Positions 16,210 through 24,042 of a stretch of 24,843 nt of DNA are shown piece by piece (the stretch's first letter is position 1; the number at the start of each line of letters is the position of its first letter). The position numbers and the translations under genes were made by a program. The stretch is from CAZAYB01 sp964489215 (GTDB lineage Bacteria > Planctomycetota > Phycisphaerae > Sedimentisphaerales > Anaerohalosphaeraceae): positions 1 to 24,843 of the forward strand of contig CAZAYB010000016.1 in the NCBI GenBank assembly GCA_964489215.1, read 5' to 3'. The notes beneath the pieces were generated by a model. That model worked only from the letters and a program-made list of their open reading frames with translations. It was not told where the DNA came from and ran no database searches.

Positions 16210-18045
16210 CTAATTTTCTATCGAGGCTTTTGTCTTTTGAATTCGGCATATTTTATCAATGTCAAATTTAGGCGATCTGTCAAATTTATATATGCCGTTT
16301 TTCTCCTGAAAAACATCGGTCAACTGAGTATAGCAATAGCCGAACATATTTTTATCTTCAAGTAAGATATTGCAAAGTGCCTCAAATCTCTCATAAAATT
16401 CCTCTATGCTGCGGGGTTTGTCTCCGTAACCCCATGAATCATCCCTGTTTTTATCTTCGTTAATTTGTTTTTTTTCGGCCAATTCCTGATCCCACCATAT
16501 ACCGCCGAATTCGCTTATGAAAAATGGTTGCCCGTTGTATTTCACTGAAACCGGTCTGGCTTGTATATCGTAACTTATATCTCCGCCTGACTGGTTGTTT
16601 ATAAAGGGCTGTTCATCATCATTTTTTTGTACCATTTTTTTGAAAAGTTCCGGCTTTTGAACATAAAGATGGCTGTCGTAAACATCGGTTTCCTTTACTC
16701 TATGCGAATAACCCGAGGCATCTATGACCGGGCGTGTCCTGTCTATGGATTTTGTTATCCAGAAAAGCGATCTGGTTATATCCTCCAACGCAGTATACCT
16801 GTCTTCAATTACTTCCAGAGTTTCATTTAGCGGGCACCATCCTATTATAGAAGGATGTGAATAATCACGTCTTAAAACTTCTGTCCACTGAGAAATAACA
16901 GCAGCCCCTGGCTGGTTGTAATAAGTATCAGCAACCCTGCCCCTTAATCCCCAGTCTCCGAACTCGGCCCATACCAAATATCCCATTTTGTCACAATGAT
17001 ACAGAAATCTTTCCTCAAATACTTTTTGATGCAGCCTCGCTCCATTAAAACCTGCATTCATTGAAAGTCTGATATCGTCTATCAGGGCCTGATCGCTGGG
17101 GGCGGTCATTATTCCCTCCGGATAATATCCCTGGTCAAGTACAAGACGTTGAAACACAGGTTCGCCATTAAGCTTCACCTTTTTGTCCTGAATTTGTATA
17201 TTTCTAAGCCCTGCGTAACTATAAGCATTGTCCATGACATCACCATTTGGGGTAACTAACTCAAATTTCAAGTCATAAAGATGTGGATTGTTTGTGGACC
17301 ATAATTTTCGATGCTTCTCCGGAATTACAAGCATTATAGATGAACTTTTTAAGTTATCGAATTTTGCGATACTATTGGCGATTTCGCTTAGGTCGCTAAT
17401 TAAGGTAACCTTACATTTCATTTTCCCTGGATTTCCGCTTACTGTTTGCTCGATAAAAAAACCGCCTTTCTGTATTTCAGGGGTTATGCGCGGCCTTTCA
17501 AGATAGATATCATTTACGGGCTCGAGCCATACACTTTGCCATATACCCGTAGTACGTGTATATTCACAATCGTGATTATGGAAATCCGCTGACTGTTTAC
17601 CGCGAGGCATAGCTTCTTTCATGTCGTCACGAGCCCTGACAACTATAACCAATTTTTTCCCCGGGACCGCAATCTCATTCAAGTCTATGGTAAAAGGCGT
17701 CCATCCGCCTCTGTGCCGGGCACATTCAATACCATTTACCCATACAGTGGCTTCATAATCAACTGCCTGGAAATGTAATAATATTTTTTTACCTTCCCAG
17801 CTTTGCGGAACATCAACTGACCTTCTGTACCAAACAGCGTTCATATAATCTGTGCAGCCGATACCGGAAAGATTGGATTCCGGGCAAAACGGCACATTTA
17901 TATAATCCGCAAATTCGCGGTTTAAGAAATTTCTGTGGATACCGCTATCTGAATTATCAATAGCAAATTGCCATTTTCCATTCAAGCACATCCAATGGTC
18001 GCGCTTCCATTGTGGGCGTGGATATTCACTTCGTGGTATCACCAT
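16210..18045 (-). CDS. GH2 family beta-glycosidase, cytoplasmic
   Basis: A 611-aa GH2 enzyme: an N-terminal jelly-roll (VWYRRSVDVP, VDYEATVWVNG, HRGGWTPFTIDL), an Ig-like domain and a TIM barrel. The acid/base motif CPLNET has Glu408 and the nucleophile motif ISEFGG has Glu512. TGIWQSVWLE and GFNGARLHQK are further GH2 signatures. Known activities are beta-galactosidase, glucuronidase, mannosidase and alpha-L-arabinopyranosidase-like; sequence alone does not choose. No signal peptide, so it probably works on oligosaccharides brought in by the adjacent ABC system. The start at ATG 18045 is chosen because GGAG sits 6 nt upstream; a TTG at 18057 overlaps that site. About 611 aa is short for GH2 (many are 800-1000), meaning the enzyme lacks the extra C-terminal domains. 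It lies 36 nt after the cytoplasmic GH43. Confidence 0.9.
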   Translation of the reverse strand: MVIPRSEYPRPQWKRDHWMCLNGKWQFAIDNSDSGIHRNFLNREFADYINVPFCPESNLSGIGCTDYMNAVWYRRSVDVPQSWEGKKILLHFQAVDYEATVWVNGIECARHRGGWTPFTIDLNEIAVPGKKLVIVVRARDDMKEAMPRGKQSADFHNHDCEYTRTTGIWQSVWLEPVNDIYLERPRITPEIQKGGFFIEQTVSGNPGKMKCKVTLISDLSEIANSIAKFDNLKSSSIMLVIPEKHRKLWSTNNPHLYDLKFELVTPNGDVMDNAYSYAGLRNIQIQDKKVKLNGEPVFQRLVLDQGYYPEGIMTAPSDQALIDDIRLSMNAGFNGARLHQKVFEERFLYHCDKMGYLVWAEFGDWGLRGRVADTYYNQPGAAVISQWTEVLRRDYSHPSIIGWCPLNETLEVIEDRYTALEDITRSLFWITKSIDRTRPVIDASGYSHRVKETDVYDSHLYVQKPELFKKMVQKNDDEQPFINNQSGGDISYDIQARPVSVKYNGQPFFISEFGGIWWDQELAEKKQINEDKNRDDSWGYGDKPRSIEEFYERFEALCNILLEDKNMFGYCYTQLTDVFQEKNGIYKFDRSPKFDIDKICRIQKTKASIEN

Positions 18046-18081
18046 AAATAACTCCAAATAACTATAAATAACTCATAAAAC

Positions 18082-19050
18082 TTAGCATTGACTGTTTCTT
18101 TTATCCGGCCTTAGAACTGGTTGTCCTATTTTAATTATATCGGGACCTCCCAATGGGTCCGGTTCAAAATATAGTCTGTCAATACACAGAAGCCTTGGAT
18201 AAACGCTGGCTTGGCCGTTATGTACATGATAAGCAATAAAATTTTCACTTTCACTTATGTTTATCAGAGATGCATTGCCCGGCCCTTTTATAAATTCATT
18301 TTTTTCAAGAATAGGATTATTGCTGAATTTCTTCCAAGGCCCCAGAGGACTTTTAGAAGTCGCATATCCCACTGCATATTTATCATCAAGAAAATGATTG
18401 CATGTATAGAGAAGATAATAACATCCTTTACGACGAAAAACGAAAGGACCTTCGGCGACTTTATGACCGGCCCAGCTATGGCTTTCCCATTCAGTTTCCG
18501 GTCGAATACATATCAAATCCTCTCCGGAAGGATTGAGGTAATTATCTTGCATCCTCACAACACGAATTTCATTATGACTGCCCAAAATAACAGCTACAAA
18601 ATAGAGGTATGCCTTGCCGTCATGGTCAATGAATAAATTCTGATCTATGACTTCTGTTTTCCCGAAATTGCCGGAATAAAGAGGAGTTTTTATTTCGCTA
18701 AACGGTCCCAGGGGAGAGTCAGAAATTGAAGCGGCAATTTGCATATTAAGAGGCGGATTGTAGTATTTATTCGGCGAGGTGCTGTAATACATTATAAATT
18801 TGTCTTCTTTTACAATAACCTCTGCTCCCCACAAGTATCCTTGTGACCAGGTTTGTTCCGTTTTTCTAAATGCTGGTTCCCGCTCGGTCCAATTCATCAA
18901 ATCCTTAGAGGTGTAAACGCAGATGCTGATTTCACCCTTGGTTTTATCGTCCGTGCCATAAAGGTAATAAGTATCTTCATGAAAAAGCACGTTAGGGTCA
19001 GCTACCGGAACTTCAAGTGTTTTTTGTATTTTATTATGATGTTCAGACAT
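18082..19050 (-). CDS. GH43 glycosidase, cytoplasmic paralogue
   Basis: A 322-aa single-domain GH43 enzyme with the complete triad: Asp18 in VADPNVLFHEDTYYLYG (base), Asp136 in VIDQNLFIDHDG and Glu200 in KVAEGPFVFRR (acid). There is no signal peptide or lipobox, so it should be cytoplasmic and likely removes alpha-L-arabinofuranosyl or related residues from imported oligosaccharides. It is clearly homologous to the lipoprotein GH43 encoded 11 nt upstream: shared TEQTW/TEDSW, NMQIAASISDSPLGPF, IDQNLFID, GHKV-EG and SPLGPW segments in the same order. The start ATG has no recognisable Shine-Dalgarno, only an A-rich leader, so translation may depend on coupling to the gene before it. Confidence 0.9.
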   Translation of the reverse strand: MSEHHNKIQKTLEVPVADPNVLFHEDTYYLYGTDDKTKGEISICVYTSKDLMNWTEREPAFRKTEQTWSQGYLWGAEVIVKEDKFIMYYSTSPNKYYNPPLNMQIAASISDSPLGPFSEIKTPLYSGNFGKTEVIDQNLFIDHDGKAYLYFVAVILGSHNEIRVVRMQDNYLNPSGEDLICIRPETEWESHSWAGHKVAEGPFVFRRKGCYYLLYTCNHFLDDKYAVGYATSKSPLGPWKKFSNNPILEKNEFIKGPGNASLINISESENFIAYHVHNGQASVYPRLLCIDRLYFEPDPLGGPDIIKIGQPVLRPDKRNSQC

Positions 19051-19061
19051 TATTTTTTATA

Positions 19062-20165
19062 TTATTTTATAACTGTTCTATTATATCTGTATTGGGCCCC
19101 TGAGGGATAGGGTTGTAAGTTCAAACTCGGACCGTCAACCATCATCACGTCGGGTCCATTTTTATTCTCTTTGAAATATACCCTGTCAATAGCGACCTGC
19201 CGCGGCCCCACCTGGCCGGGCTTGTAATGCGTGTGGTAAATAATAAATGTTTCTTCTCCGTCAGGAGAATCTATAAGCATTCCATTACCAGGTCCGTGAA
19301 CAGAGTCCGTTTTAGCCAGGATAGGATTGCCCTCATATTTTAGCCATGGGCCAAGCGGGTCTCTGCTTGTCGCGTAACCAATAGAATAAAACGGGTCCTG
19401 AAAATCATTAGCGGTATATAAAAGATAATAATAATCCCCGCGTCTGAACATATATGCTCCTTCAGTAACCTTGTGCCCGTTCCAGGGCCTTGATTCCCAG
19501 GGCTCTGTTGGAATGATAATCAGTTCAGGCTCGGTTTCAAGTTCTAAGAGATTATCTTTCAATTTAGCAACACGTATTTCATTGCGTCCAGATGTTACCT
19601 GTGTATAAACAAGATATCCGCAACCATTTTCATCAATAAAAATGTTCTGGTCAATAGCCTCGTCCGGCTCAGGTGCTTTATAAAAAGGTGCCTTAAGTTC
19701 TTTAAAGGGGCCCAGCGGAGAATCAGAAACAGCTACACATAAATGCATATTAAACGGCGGATCAGGTTCGGTATTAGGCGAACCGTTAAAATACATGTAA
19801 TATCTCCCTTCAGATATTTTCAAAACTTCCGGCCCCCAGTAATGCAACTGGGTCCAGGAGTCCTCTGTCTTATGAAAAGCATAGTCTCTGAATTGCCAGT
19901 TTACAAGATCAGTTGAAGTAAGCACCGGAAATCCATAACTGCTTGCCCTGGCCTGATCAGTGCCATAAAGATAATAAAGTCCGTCCTCATAATAAACAAA
20001 AGGGTCAGCGAGAGACACTTTAAGCGGGTTATTAAACATGGCGGAATCATTTAGTGAAATCGGTTGCTCCTGGGGCCGGCATGAGATAATTAATAGAGTC
20101 AATGACGGTAAAAAAACAAAAATAATTAAGTTTTTAATAATGTTTTTTTTGTCTGATAGAAACAT
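19062..20165 (-). CDS. GH43 glycosidase, lipoprotein paralogue
   Basis: A 367-aa GH43 enzyme exported as a lipoprotein: hydrophobic segment LIIFVFLPSLTLLIISC with lipobox Cys29. Catalytic residues are Asp54 in LADPFVYYEDGLYYLYG, Asp172 in AIDQNIFIDENG and Glu235 in KVTEGAYMFRR. It probably trims the polysaccharide or long oligosaccharides outside the inner membrane, ahead of uptake. It is a tandem paralogue of the following cytoplasmic GH43, from which it differs mainly by the signal sequence and a linker. No strong Shine-Dalgarno precedes the ATG; the 60-nt gap to the upstream gene holds only AT-rich sequence. Arabinofuranosidase, xylosidase and galactosidase activities are all known in GH43. 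Confidence 0.9.
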   Translation of the reverse strand: MFLSDKKNIIKNLIIFVFLPSLTLLIISCRPQEQPISLNDSAMFNNPLKVSLADPFVYYEDGLYYLYGTDQARASSYGFPVLTSTDLVNWQFRDYAFHKTEDSWTQLHYWGPEVLKISEGRYYMYFNGSPNTEPDPPFNMHLCVAVSDSPLGPFKELKAPFYKAPEPDEAIDQNIFIDENGCGYLVYTQVTSGRNEIRVAKLKDNLLELETEPELIIIPTEPWESRPWNGHKVTEGAYMFRRGDYYYLLYTANDFQDPFYSIGYATSRDPLGPWLKYEGNPILAKTDSVHGPGNGMLIDSPDGEETFIIYHTHYKPGQVGPRQVAIDRVYFKENKNGPDVMMVDGPSLNLQPYPSGAQYRYNRTVIK

Positions 20166-20225
20166 GAGATTTGAGCATAACTTTCAAATTTTTGGATTTA
20201 ATATTTTATAACGCCTTAAAAATTA

Positions 20226-21713
20226 TTATGGCATCAAGCAAATCTTTTTTATTTTCACCCATTGTTCCTGCCCTGGGTAAAGTGTTGGATATAATAGTAA
20301 CTGTTTTATTTTGCCCTGATATTGATTTTGCGAGCTGAGGTCTATTTTGTATTCCCTGAATTTGCCGTCAGGCACTATATTGAATACTAAACTACAGTCA
20401 GATGAAAAATTATTACGATTGAATGTTTTCCAACAAACTTTTGCTTTATCCGAGTTGGTTTTAAAGGCAGCTTCAATTTTTAAAATTGACCTTTTATCGG
20501 CCTCGGTAATAAAATTCGGACTGACTAAGCAGCTATCCGGCCCTTCGAGTTTTATATCCAATAATCCTTCTATGGGCCAGCCGGCATCAATCGCATTTCT
20601 GTAATACCAGTGACACCGGTCTTTTTCAAAAAAATATTCCGGCAAATTTTCTTTGTCTGAGTTTTTATAAACATAATTTCTTATCTCATCGACTGAGCCG
20701 ACAATAAGCACGTAATTGTACTCATATTCTATATTATAATCAAGCAGTTCATAATAGTGTGGTGCAAAATAACCGCAGTATGCATCCTTCGGGCCCTTTT
20801 TTCCGAAAACACCAAAGAAACCTCCCTGAAAGATATATGCGTCATCGTGCCAAAGACCTACACCTCTGCCTTTATCATCAACCAGTGCGGCCCAGTTTTC
20901 CGTAGCAAGCCATCTTGCCCATACATTGTTGTTGCGTAAATCCTGCTCAGTGGACCAGGATTTTTTTATTTGTGTCAGGGCGTCTCCGGTGAAAGGTTCG
21001 GGTCCTGTGTATGTGAAGAGCCGGTGCCATGATTCATTTGTGTATAAAGCCGGAAGTTCCTGCATTCTCGCAGGGTACTGGTTCTTATCTTTCCGAAAAT
21101 TATGTATCCTGCTCGTTACCTGAACCGCATTGCCATTTAGCCTCAATTGAGTTTCAAATGTACAATTGGCAGGAACATTATTATGAGGCCAGTGCATCGG
21201 CCTGCACTTAACATATAAAATATTGCCGTTGTTTGCAAATTCTAAAACCTCTGATTGATTTCCGAAAGCATCACCTGACTGTACCGGATTCCAGCCAAGT
21301 TTTAGCCAGTTTTGTGCGGGTTTTTTGCCGTTCGGCAAATAAGGAATCGGACCGGAATAAAAAGACATCTGAATCTGCCTGCCCCAGTCATGGTTGTTGA
21401 CCATATTAACCCCAACTCTTGAATCAGAAAGATAGGTTATTGCCCCTCCTGCATCTAAATTAACGCCCACGCGTACAGTGCCATTATCAAGATAGCTCAT
21501 GCAGCCTTCTGTTACAGAAGACTGGTTACAAAAATTTTTCCGTTGCGAGCCTCTTTTATTTGTTTGTAAGCAGCCGCTATATAGAAGTGAAAAAAAAATT
21601 AAAATGACCATAAAAGGCCCAATAACTTTGTGTTTACTTTGAAATAAACCAAATTGATAAACTGAAAAATTCAAAGATGAATAACAATGTATTATTGTTT
21701 TTTTTATGTTCAA
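20226..21713 (-). CDS. Unassigned lipoprotein with putative carbohydrate-related beta-sandwich domains
   Basis: About 495 aa. I do not recognise a characterised family. The start is taken at TTG 21713, six nt after AAAGG; a TTG at 21719 abuts that site. An extended basic N-terminus leads to a hydrophobic segment ending LLYSGC, an imperfect lipobox. The mature part runs DNGTVRVGVNLDAGGAITYL, NMVNNHDWGRQIQMSFYSG, GWNPVQSGDAFGN, MQELPALYTN and YTGPEPFTGD. It is rich in Trp, Tyr and Asn and reads like a galactose-mutarotase-like or lyase/hydrolase beta-sandwich fold. The last 100 residues (SILKIEAAF to QEQWVKIKKI) look like a separate small beta-sandwich, possibly carbohydrate binding. It sits 37 nt after the sulfatase and before two GH43 genes, which suggests a polysaccharide-processing or binding role. 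Confidence 0.75.
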   Translation of the reverse strand: MNIKKTIIHCYSSLNFSVYQFGLFQSKHKVIGPFMVILIFFSLLYSGCLQTNKRGSQRKNFCNQSSVTEGCMSYLDNGTVRVGVNLDAGGAITYLSDSRVGVNMVNNHDWGRQIQMSFYSGPIPYLPNGKKPAQNWLKLGWNPVQSGDAFGNQSEVLEFANNGNILYVKCRPMHWPHNNVPANCTFETQLRLNGNAVQVTSRIHNFRKDKNQYPARMQELPALYTNESWHRLFTYTGPEPFTGDALTQIKKSWSTEQDLRNNNVWARWLATENWAALVDDKGRGVGLWHDDAYIFQGGFFGVFGKKGPKDAYCGYFAPHYYELLDYNIEYEYNYVLIVGSVDEIRNYVYKNSDKENLPEYFFEKDRCHWYYRNAIDAGWPIEGLLDIKLEGPDSCLVSPNFITEADKRSILKIEAAFKTNSDKAKVCWKTFNRNNFSSDCSLVFNIVPDGKFREYKIDLSSQNQYQGKIKQLLLYPTLYPGQEQWVKIKKICLMP

Positions 21714-21756
21714 TTTCAACCTTTCAAGAACTTAAAAACGGACAATAAGGATATCA

Positions 21757-23193
21757 CTAAACCGCCCCCGGGCCGTATTCTATTTCAAGAAGCCTTTGTA
21801 TCCAGGGAGGGTTTGGGTGTGTGGATTTAGTGGGCTTTCGCCTGATTAAACTCTTTTCCCAGCTGGTCAGTATTTTACGATGTTCCTGAATTATATCCAT
21901 ATACTCGGGCTTCTGATACAGATTCTTTGTCTCGCCCGGGTCATTTCGAATATCAAAAAGCTGTTCTACAGGGTCATCTTTATATTTTACATATTTGAAA
22001 TCCGCTGTCCTGATGGTACGGCCAATCACATGGGTTTCTACAGGAACAAATTCTCGCCATGGAACGTTTCTTCCTTCCAGAAGCGGCTTTAAGCTGTGCC
22101 CGCTGCAATTTTCCGGTGATTTTACACCGGCAAAATCACAAACACTCGGTACGATATCCAGGCCTGACACCAAATGTGAGTAATCCCTGGTCCCGGAGGG
22201 AACAATACCGGGACAATAAAAAATCAGCGGGACCTTTGCCGCTTCTTCATAAGGGTACCATTTCTGAACATTCATGTGTTTACCGGCCCCTTCACCATGA
22301 TCGGATGTAAAAATTACTATCGTATTATCCGCACAGCCGGAACTTTCTATCGCGTCAAGAAGTCTTCCAACCTCGGCATCTAACATTTCAATCTGCCGAT
22401 AGTAAATATATAGATAATAACGCCATTGAATTTCATTAAAACCATAATATCCGCTGTTCTTTTCGAGCTGTTCCGGTGCGACGGGCCTTGCGTTATGGTT
22501 TAGCGGCAGGGGCGGCAGCTTATTGGCAATAACCTCAAAACGCAAGTCTTTGGGGACAAGTTTCCTGTTATGTATCGCCCAGTAACAAATATCGTGGGGC
22601 TGCATAAAAGACGCAACCAGCAAAAAAGGTTTATCCGCCTGCCGGTTAAGTAAATAGGACTCGCATTGCCTGGAAACAAGATGATCGACAACATCACCCT
22701 GGCCGCCACCTACAGGAATTGTCTCAAAACCTCGCATTTTTACAGGGTACCCCAGCGGAAGGTGCCATTTACCGCAATATACTGTTTCATAACTGAACTG
22801 CCTTAGCCACTGGCCCATGTCAGGGATATCCGGATGTATCGCTCTGTTATTTGTTACCACGCCTGTTTCCGAGGGCATTTTGCCGGTAAAAAGAGAACTG
22901 CGAGCAGGGGAACATACGGGGTTGGTGCTGTAAGATTCCATAAAGCTTACACCACCGGTTACAAGGCGGTCAATGTTAGGCGTATAAAGATTGGAATTTC
23001 CATAAGCCGAAATAGCATCGATGCTAAGCTGGTCACAGACTATAAATAAAAAATTATATTTACGTTTTTTTTCCTGAGTACTTATGTATTTTGCACCACA
23101 ACCAGATACCAGCCCGGCCAAACCCATGGCGCCGGCCTGAATAAGCTGCCTTCTGTCGATTAAATTACTTCTTTTATGCAACATTAGCTTCAA
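21757..23193 (-). CDS. Type I (formylglycine) sulfatase, Tat-exported lipoprotein
   Basis: A 478-aa arylsulfatase-family enzyme removing sulfate esters, presumably from a polysaccharide. The maturation motif NPVCSPARSSLFTG supplies Cys94 (CxPxR), to be converted to formylglycine. Metal ligands are seen in IVCDQLSID and FTSDHGEGAGKH; the first has Asp-Gln where many sulfatases have Asp-Asp. YCGKWHLP and FMQPHD are further family motifs. The N-terminus DRRQLIQAGAMGLAGLVSGC combines a twin-arginine pair (Arg14-Arg15) with a lipobox (Cys32), so it should be folded before export and lipid-anchored. Start TTG 23193 is four nt after AAAGG. Length is typical. No formylglycine-generating enzyme gene is in the window. 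The substrate is likely the glycan treated by the neighbouring GH43 and GH2 enzymes. Confidence 0.93.
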   Translation of the reverse strand: MKLMLHKRSNLIDRRQLIQAGAMGLAGLVSGCGAKYISTQEKKRKYNFLFIVCDQLSIDAISAYGNSNLYTPNIDRLVTGGVSFMESYSTNPVCSPARSSLFTGKMPSETGVVTNNRAIHPDIPDMGQWLRQFSYETVYCGKWHLPLGYPVKMRGFETIPVGGGQGDVVDHLVSRQCESYLLNRQADKPFLLVASFMQPHDICYWAIHNRKLVPKDLRFEVIANKLPPLPLNHNARPVAPEQLEKNSGYYGFNEIQWRYYLYIYYRQIEMLDAEVGRLLDAIESSGCADNTIVIFTSDHGEGAGKHMNVQKWYPYEEAAKVPLIFYCPGIVPSGTRDYSHLVSGLDIVPSVCDFAGVKSPENCSGHSLKPLLEGRNVPWREFVPVETHVIGRTIRTADFKYVKYKDDPVEQLFDIRNDPGETKNLYQKPEYMDIIQEHRKILTSWEKSLIRRKPTKSTHPNPPWIQRLLEIEYGPGAV

Positions 23194-23229
23194 AAAACCT
23201 TTTCACATGAATCGTTTATAGTCATAGCC

Positions 23230-24003
23230 CTAATCGGCGATATAAGCCTCGATACCAGAGACCGCAAATAGCAGTTTGCCATTTTCATTGACCCAGTACA
23301 CCCAGGGTACAATACCATTGCCTAAATGATCATAGGCATGCAAATCTATAAATTCACCAGCTATGTTCAGCTTTGTGCTCTTGTTATAATAAAGAATCTG
23401 ATCTTCTTTTATCTGGTCATAATGATCAAGCAATGTAAACTTATGCCTCATTGATTTGTCAACAGCCAAGCCGCTGACAGTGTCAAATAAAAGCCAGTTA
23501 ATTGTAAAACTTCCGTTGATATCAAATTCTCTTATGCGTTTTTTGTTTTTGATTGCAACTTTGTTACCTTTTACAAAGCCATTTTTTTCGATACGCATAT
23601 TTTTCAGGCCAATTCCTGCACTGTTTTTTACATCTGCTGTGTATTTCCAACGAATGGGCCGACAAAGGGAATCTGAACCTTCCTGTTCATAATCAATTTG
23701 TGCGGTAACCTCATGGAAAAATCCAGGCACTGTCATCCTTTTATCATAAATACTCATGCGGCACTTTGAATCCGGTAACTGATAGCAATCGAGTTTTACC
23801 GCTCCAATTTTTTGTGCCGCTCCAGAAGCAAGGGTGTAAACCCCAAAAGAATGACTGCGGCATTTTTTATTGTTGAGAGTTTTGTTAATATCAAAACTCT
23901 CCAGGCTCTTCGATATGAGCCTTAAAGACGGATGGTCGTCAATATCGCTTGTTTGTAATCTTGTCATAATAGATTGTGCTGAATACTGCTTAAAATTGAA
24001 CAA
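23230..24003 (-). CDS. Unrecognised 257-aa protein encoded after the pseudopilin
   Basis: I find no domain I can name. The protein has no clear signal peptide, lipobox or membrane helix. Its central and C-terminal parts are beta-rich with regular polar/hydrophobic alternation (RHKFTLLDHYDQI, GNGIVPWVYWVNENGKLLF), plus SRSxSFGVYTLASG-like text near residue 55 (SHSFGVYTLASGAAQKIGAV). The start is uncertain: the TTG at 24003 has no Shine-Dalgarno, and an ATG 12 codons later (23967) is an alternative, also without one. It lies 39 nt after the pseudopilin stop and 36 nt before the sulfatase start, so it belongs to the same transcription unit. A role with the pseudopilin or as a carbohydrate-sensing or accessory protein would be guesswork. 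Confidence 0.65.
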   Translation of the reverse strand: MFNFKQYSAQSIMTRLQTSDIDDHPSLRLISKSLESFDINKTLNNKKCRSHSFGVYTLASGAAQKIGAVKLDCYQLPDSKCRMSIYDKRMTVPGFFHEVTAQIDYEQEGSDSLCRPIRWKYTADVKNSAGIGLKNMRIEKNGFVKGNKVAIKNKKRIREFDINGSFTINWLLFDTVSGLAVDKSMRHKFTLLDHYDQIKEDQILYYNKSTKLNIAGEFIDLHAYDHLGNGIVPWVYWVNENGKLLFAVSGIEAYIAD

Positions 24004-24042
24004 ATATAAGAAGAGTGAATTTGCTCAAATGTTCTTACTTTA

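Noticed and set aside
16169..16249. N-terminal extension of the solute-binding protein as a cytoplasmic tail
   Set aside because: The upstream ATG lacks a Shine-Dalgarno and overlaps the GH2 gene; the TTG at 16168 has one and leaves a normal signal sequence.
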